Source: Teratosphaeria epicoccoides (lineage: Eukaryota > Ascomycota > Dothideomycetes > Mycosphaerellales > Teratosphaeriaceae). From it: 23,762 nt of DNA. The stretch lies in assembly GCA_021401465.1 (NCBI GenBank), contig JADDMT010000257.1:1-23762 (forward strand). The letters run 5' to 3'. The notes beneath the pieces were generated by a model, which did not search any database, had not been told where the DNA came from, and worked only from the letters and a program-made list of their open reading frames with translations. Shown here one piece after another: positions 19,310-23,762 of this stretch. Within the stretch, counting starts at the first letter, position 1. Each line of letters begins with the position of its first letter. The position numbers and the translations under genes were made by a program.

Positions 19310-20515
19310 ATAGCGAGCCGCCTAGTAGTCCCTCGCTCCACAGATGTAGCAGCTACTCGGAGGCTTCTCGCTACTGTCTTTTGGCTCGGAGGGCTTGCTC
19401 CTCCGGAATGAACTACCGCGTTAGACGTAGCCCCTAGGGCGCTTGTAATAGCGGCCCTTCGGGGGGTCCTCAGGGCTTAGACGCTTATTGTCCTTACCGC
19501 CCGATTTCCTATTTCGCTTCAAGGTGATTTCCATGCGTGTCGCAAGGGACACAAGGTCTTGCCGAGTTGTCGGAAGTTCATGAAAAGTCATGATTATGTT
19601 CCGAAGATTGTCATTAAGTTTGACGAGCAAGTGCCGCACGCGTTATGTCTTAGTATAGGGTAGCATCTGTCCCTCGAGCGTGGCGAGATAGGTTGCGAAG
19701 CTAGAGGTTGTTTGTCCCTTCCCCTGCTTAGCCTTCTCGTACTCGACAGACACAGTAAGGGCGCGATTCCCTGGATCCCCGACCTGGTCGACACAGAACT
19801 AGCGAAAGTCCGCCTACGTATACGTTCTGTCATAGACCCGCATAAGGTCATACCGCTCATGCTAATTGTTGCGAGGTTCCTTATCCTCTTCGAGCCACAT
19901 CACACTAAAGGCGACTCGTTCGCCCTCCGTAGAATATCCGCGTAGGTTGAGCACGAAAACTGCCTTACACGCCTGCAAGAAAGTTCGAGCCTCCTTTAAG
20001 GTGTCTCCCTTAAACGGCTTCGGGTTGCATGCGTTACGACTACCTCCTAGTTAGCCTACTATGGCCCCGAATTCAGGCACCAAGTTCGCGGGCACACGCG
20101 GAGGGTCTACGCCTCCTAGTAAGTTGTCTTTGCGGGTCCCTAGCGTGAAATCTCGCTAGATTTCTTCGTCCGCTAGTTCGTTAGTACCGCTCATGGCGAC
20201 GTCTTCGTCGTCCTCGCCGTTGTCGCTGCTAGGAGCAGTGCGGCTCTAGCTCTAGTTCGCAAGGCGGTTCGCGACCTAATCGACAATCATGGCTACGAGG
20301 GCCGGGTCGATAGTCGGGGTTAGCTGCGGTCCCTATGCAGGGGGTCTATTGCCTAGTCTGCCGCGTAATTGTCCTCTAGCGGAACTGTCGCTCGATGTAG
20401 TGTCGCTCGCAGCGGGTACTTCTGCGGGCTAGTTACTCGGGCTAGCTTCGCCATCGCGGGCGCTCGGGATAGCGCTCGCTACGCGTTAGTTGCGAGCTCG
20501 TAGTGCTCTAGACAT
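19310..20515 (-). pseudogene. gag part with one zinc knuckle
   Basis: Begins MSRALRARN, about 50 bases after the 5' LTR. The capsid-like part includes RHLLVKLNDNLRNIIMTFHE and DLVSLATRMEITLKRNRK (19421-19639). A basic stretch (GRYYKRPRGYV) leads to CYICGARDY near 19345, the start of a CCHC knuckle. There the His is Tyr and the last Cys position is Arg. His->Tyr is explained by a C->T change (CAC->TAC); Arg at the last Cys is not a CpA change. Role: RNA binding and particle assembly in related elements. Confidence 0.8.
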
Positions 20516-20564
20516 ATCGTAGTATTCTCTGCTAGACTGCAAAGTAGGGGGGAGAAAGCAGAAC
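20516..20564 (-). promoter_or_regulatory. 5' leader with self-priming type primer-binding site
   Basis: Directly next to the 5' LTR the minus strand reads GTTCTGCTTTCTCCCC, without the TGG expected for tRNA priming. CTGCTTTCT (complement of 20553-20561) is exactly complementary to AGAAAGCAG in the LTR (complement of 20650-20658), which begins 34 bases after the TATAAG motif, where transcription should start. This matches the Tf1/sushi self-priming scheme. Confidence 0.7.
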
Positions 20565-20924
20565 TGATATAGATGTATGTGCTATATGATATGAAAATAT
20601 CTCGCAGTGTGACAGAGTAATCTGACCTTTTAGTAGGTACAAGACAGCGCTGCTTTCTGCTTATCGCAGAGGTAGCGCTAAGGGTGCTTATAACCCCCGA
20701 CGCTCCTTAATTAGGGAAAGCATGTCCGAGCCTAACCCTATAGGGGTACCGTAGGGTCAGCGACGTAGGGGCGTCCTACGTCGACAACTGATCCCACTCG
20801 GACGACATACGAGCCAACGTATGTACGAAGGACCCCCTTGCTATATGTAGCAGAGTCACTGCATGCCAAGGGCGGCCATTAGAACCCATGCGGTTCAAAT
20901 GGTCCCCTAGTATCAACCGTATCA
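20565..20924 (-). repeat. 5' LTR (right copy), 360 bp
   Basis: The less mutated LTR, with TG (20565) and CA (20924) at its ends. It carries the element's promoter on the minus strand. TATAAG is at the complement of 20687-20692 and the predicted RNA start is near the complement of 20658. Confidence 0.95.
20687..20692 (-). promoter_or_regulatory. LTR TATA box (TATAAG)
   Basis: The minus strand reads GGGGGTTATAAGCACCC. It is conserved in the left LTR too. It lies 34 bases upstream of the segment complementary to the primer-binding site, the right distance for a TATA-directed start. Confidence 0.65.
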
Positions 20925-21734
20925 TATATAGACTACTATATACTTATATACTTAGTAGTAGGGTCTTCTCCCTTTATGCTACTCTTTTAATAGTAATGCA
21001 CGCTGTTTCAAGCTACAAAGAAAGCAAGGTTCCTATATAATTTATATGCTCTACAAACTAGAGACTATATAACTTATTACCTAGACCCTACTAAAAGACT
21101 ACTAACTTAGTTCTTCCTTATAATTAGCTTTGCCTCTAAATATCATAGTAGGCTAGGAGCCTAAGATTCTATGTCTAGCCTTTAACTAGTATTAAAGACC
21201 TTAAATGCTAGATTAGTATAAATAGATAGCATCTCTCCTAGTAGTAGTATAGTATCTATTAAGTATCTATCTACTAATATAAAGGATCCTATAGGATCTA
21301 TCCTAGTAGGTACTAGATCTATACCTAGGAAGAATAGTAATGCTAACTAATAATATTAGTTCTAAATAGTAAGGTCTAGGAGAAAGTAGCTTTAGTAGGT
21401 TTTATTAGAGTCTCTTATAACTCTTATAAGCTAGTACCTTACTTACAAAAATACTAGGATTTCAAAAAGCATAATAACTTAAATGCTAACTAACTACTTC
21501 TCTTTACCTGTTATTAATATAAGATATTTTGTAAATAATTACTATAGTAGGTAAGGTTAGAAAGAGTATTTCTATCTAGGTAAGTAATATAGCGGATAGC
21601 TTATATATATAGCTAAGTAATAATATAGCTTTACACTTCTTACTTCCTATTAATTACTATTAGTATATCTGTATACTTACTCTGTCTAGTAATTATTCCT
21701 CTAATATAATTAATATAATTAGGAGGGATTAGAG
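20925..21734. other. TA-rich decayed DNA, no gene
   Basis: Right flank of the retrotransposon, starting with the TATAT duplication. It is strongly TA-rich with TAG/CTA in excess, and no reading frame was recognised. It shares the look of 12325-12755, the matching left flank, and probably is the interrupted older repeat. Confidence 0.55.
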
Positions 21735-22091
21735 CTACATATACTCTAATATACTACTCTTAGCATACTATAGACCCTGTCTATTTTAGTAGGAGTTACT
21801 TTATATGTTAACTTATATGTCCTTTCTTTAGCAGGCTTACTACCTAAGTTGAAGGAATTCCCTTGTTTTACCCTCTCTATAGAACCCCTATAGGGCTTCT
21901 CTAATCCTATAGTACCTCTACAGAGTTAGGTACTAACATGCTTTCCTAATTAAGGGGTGCTAGGAGATATAAGTTTAGTACTACCTCTATAATAAGTAGA
22001 AAGTAGTACTATATTATACCTCTTAAAAGGTCAGATTACTCTGTTATACTACGAGATATTTTCATTATTATATAGCTTTATATCTATATTA
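21735..22091 (+). repeat. Older, inverted relative of the LTR
   Basis: Read on the plus strand, 21920-22091 follows the 3' half of the retrotransposon LTR. Matches include ACATGCTTTCCTAATTAAGG, TAAGTAGAAAGTAG, AAAAGGTCAGATTACTCTGT and GAGATATTTTCATTA, ending TATCTATATTA before GTTCTGC. It is much more TA-rich than the other LTRs. The left boundary (about 21735) is estimated from the 360-bp length and is uncertain. Confidence 0.75.
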
Positions 22092-22440
22092 GTTCTGCTT
22101 TTTCCCCCTACTACATAGTCTGTTAGAGAATATAATATGTCTAGAGTACCCTAAACTTATAACTAGTATGCTACAAGCGCTACCTCTAGTAACTATGCTA
22201 ATAAAGCTAGACTAAGTAATTAGGGCAGTTATCCTAAAGGACTACTAACTAAAGATAATACTACAGTAAATAACAGCTCTACTAGAGGCTAATCATGTAT
22301 TAGAGAAGGTAATAGACCCCCTATATAGGGACTATAACCTACCCTAACTATTAACCTAGCCCTTATAGCTATAGCTATTTACTAGGTTATAAACTATCTT
22401 ACAAACTATAGCTAAGGCCGCATCCATTCTAACAAGGATA
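22092..22440 (+). pseudogene. gag start of the inverted older element
   Basis: The primer-site-like GTTCTGCTTTTTCCCC follows the LTR, and ATGTCTAGAG at 22137 matches the gag start of the main element. Further downstream, GNRPP- and DPALVAMI-like segments correspond (here GNRPPI, NLALIAI). Similarity fades near 22440, so the rest of this copy is missing or replaced. Confidence 0.7.
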
Positions 22441-22534
22441 TTAAAGATGTAACCCTAAGTTATATAGCAAACTAGCTAATAAGAAAGTATAGCGTAACTT
22501 TACGCTAGGTCCTATAAGCTTAGCGTACTAAAAG

Positions 22535-22643
22535 GCATAGTACCTCCGTATATACCTATAAACATAGTACCTATAAGCATAGTACCTCCGTATATACCTA
22601 TAAACATAGTACCTATAGGCATAGTACCTCCGTATATACCTAC
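22535..22643. repeat. 42-bp tandem repeat, about 2.6 copies
   Basis: GCATAGTACCTCCGTATATA begins at 22535, 22577 and 22619. Each full unit also holds an internal ACATAGTACCTATA sub-repeat, so the unit looks like a duplicated shorter motif. The copies are almost identical, in contrast to the decayed DNA around them. Confidence 0.85.
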
Positions 22644-22688
22644 TAGCATGTAATGCTACTAACGTCAGCTAATTTAGTCTTGCTAAAC

Positions 22689-23698
22689 ATGCATAGTATT
22701 TCTAGTAGTACGCTACTAGATAGTAGGTTAGTCCGTGTAGACCTACTAGCTAAGAGCCCCGTCTAAGAGGGCAGACTAGCAGACATGTAGGCATATATAA
22801 CTAAGAAGGACATTTAGATGTACCTAGACAGATCTAGCCTACTAATGTTTGTAGAGCCTACATACTATAATCTTAGTCTTACTACTACATACTAATAGGA
22901 ACTCTACTAGCATTAACAGTCCTGCCTATAACATGATCCTAACCTTTAACGCTACGTAGTTTCTAGCTTAGTCTATACTACCGCCTATTTTACCTACCTC
23001 TATAAGCTACCTTAAATAGAGGACAAGCTAACTACCTTCCCTGTCTGTCAGGATTATTAGATCTTAAAGGAGCAGTCTAATTAACTTGCTAATAATAACA
23101 ATCTTGTAAATGTGTAGCCTACTATCTATAATGCTAACTACTATGAACCATTCTTCTGTTTAAGGAAGCAGGATGTTATTACCTAGCTAGAATATAATTT
23201 CCGACGATAGTTTTTTACTATATATAGCGTGTTATTAACGTAACATAGCACAGAGCCATTAAAGGAGGATTAGCTTACCTGTACATCTATGCTTAGCATG
23301 CTATTTCCTCTTATTAAGGACCTCGTTAGTAGTAGCAACTTCTCTGATTACAACTAATTTGCTAAAGAGTCATACTACTGCCGCTACCTACGCTAGGTAC
23401 CTACTACAGCTAAAGCATAGGCTAATGCTAGTAAGTAGACAGCTACTCGTAGCACTATCTGTAAAAGACTATATAAAGAAGAGCTTGCTGTTAACGACAA
23501 TAATTAGGATCTACTAGTTAACTAACTATCATACTAGTGTAGCCTTAGTCTTAAGACTTCATTTAAGACAACTAGCATGCTGTAGTTGCCGCATGACATG
23601 TTTAACTAGGGTACTATGCGTTCTAACCCTATTATTGTCATAAGGGTAGGTGCCGATGGCAGGAAGGTGACCAGGTGTTAGACTCGGGAGCTGTGAAG
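22689..23698 (+). pseudogene. Unrecognised coding relic, about 335 codons
   Basis: From ATG 22689 one frame runs through to a TGA near 23695, interrupted by many TAG and TAA codons only. Readable pieces include LLDSRLVRVDLLAKSPV, LLMFVEPTYYNLSLTTTY, YTTAYFTYLYKLP, NANYYEPFFCLRKQDVIT, LSMLFPLIKDLVSSSNFSDY, ICKRLYKEELAVNDNN and MRSNPIIVIRVGADGRKVTR. The unbroken single frame and plausible composition support real coding origin. No family is recognised and it does not resemble gag. If TGA is a mutated CGA the gene may continue to the window end. Confidence 0.5.
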
Positions 23699-23762
23699 AA
23701 TATCGACAATGGCAGTTAACCTTGTAACTGACTCTCCTCTAAGCAAGAGAGGATTGAATTGA

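Larger units (their letters stand above)
15551..20515 (-). pseudogene. gag-pol single frame (about 1,654 codons), RIP-inactivated
   Basis: ATG is the complement of 20513-20515, TAA the complement of 15551-15553. The gag start, zinc knuckle, YLDD, first integrase Asp, GPF module and chromodomain all lie in the same minus-strand frame, so no frameshift separates gag from pol. Intact relatives such as Tf1 also use one fused frame and cut it by protease. The frame is interrupted by many TAG and some TAA codons, at places where Gln (CAG/CAA) or Trp (TGG) is expected. It is therefore dead as it stands, but domain order is complete. Confidence 0.93.
12756..20924 (-). mobile_element. Complete Ty3/Gypsy chromovirus-type LTR retrotransposon, RIP-inactivated
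   Basis: An 8,169-bp element on the minus strand. It has two collinear 360-bp LTRs (left = 3' LTR, right = 5' LTR), 5-bp flanking duplications, a polypurine tract next to the 3' LTR and a self-priming type PBS next to the 5' LTR. One gag-pol frame in the order gag-protease-RT-RNase H-integrase-chromodomain completes the core. That order and the C-terminal chromodomain place it in the chromovirus branch (relatives: Tf1, MAGGY, sushi). About 2.4 kb between pol and the 3' LTR carries an extra gene in the opposite direction, making it longer than the 5-6 kb usual for this group. Numerous TAG/TAA codons show it cannot encode its proteins. It is less TA-rich than its flanks, so it is younger than them. 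Confidence 0.95.

Noticed and set aside
17441..20054. Plus-strand open frames inside the gag-pol region (17441-17656, 17696-17881, 19712-19945, 19866-20054).
   Set aside because: They are shadows of the minus-strand gag-pol frame, whose motifs are unmistakable.
1..23762. tRNA, rRNA or CRISPR-like arrays.
   Set aside because: I found no cloverleaf, rRNA segment or spaced repeat array of that kind by eye. The organism is a fungus, where CRISPR is not expected.

Overview
The window is a chromosome end of a filamentous ascomycete-type fungus. It opens with about 16 copies of the CCCTAA telomere strand (TTAGGG type) and runs inward through subtelomeric DNA. Almost every reading frame is riddled with in-frame stops, overwhelmingly TAG with some TAA. 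These sit where CAG, CAA or TGG would be expected. CTAG, TAG and CTA are extremely abundant. Together with two LTRs that differ only by transitions, this points to repeat-induced point mutation (RIP, C->T mainly at CpA). The species cannot be named from the sequence alone.

Layout. 1-98 is telomere. 99-2600 is subtelomeric DNA with a probable SNF2-type helicase C-terminal relic (about 1310-1790) and degenerate ~100-bp repeats. 2610-6081 (+) is a long mutated frame resembling the transposase of Plavaka-type (CACTA-related) fungal DNA transposons. A convergent, unrecognised minus-strand relic lies at 6544-7838. 8097-8265 carries short direct and inverted repeats that look like a transposon edge. 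8690-9460 and 9776-10279 (+) are further unrecognised coding relics. 10280-11210 is TA-rich decayed DNA.

11334-12324 (+) holds the only apparently intact gene: a 311-aa ankyrin-repeat protein with one 55-bp intron. It stands as an unmutated island in decayed repeats.

12756-20924 (minus) is a complete 8,169-bp Ty3/Gypsy chromovirus-type LTR retrotransposon. It has 360-bp LTRs, a 5-bp target duplication, a polypurine tract, and a single ~1,654-codon gag-pol frame (zinc knuckle, RT, RNase H, integrase, chromodomain). Its primer-binding site is complementary to the predicted transcript 5' end (Tf1-like self-priming), not to a tRNA. Between pol and the 3' LTR lies about 2.4 kb with a second, oppositely oriented gene of about 524 codons. 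That gene has its own TATA box, a cysteine-rich N-terminus and basic, nuclear-type tracts. It is the most unusual item in the window.

20925-22440 is older, more TA-rich DNA containing an inverted, more decayed relative of the same element (LTR plus gag start). A 42-bp tandem repeat (22535-22643) and a further unrecognised + strand relic (22689 to about 23700) close the window. The picture is of nested transposons stacked at a telomere and inactivated by RIP, with one single-copy gene spared.
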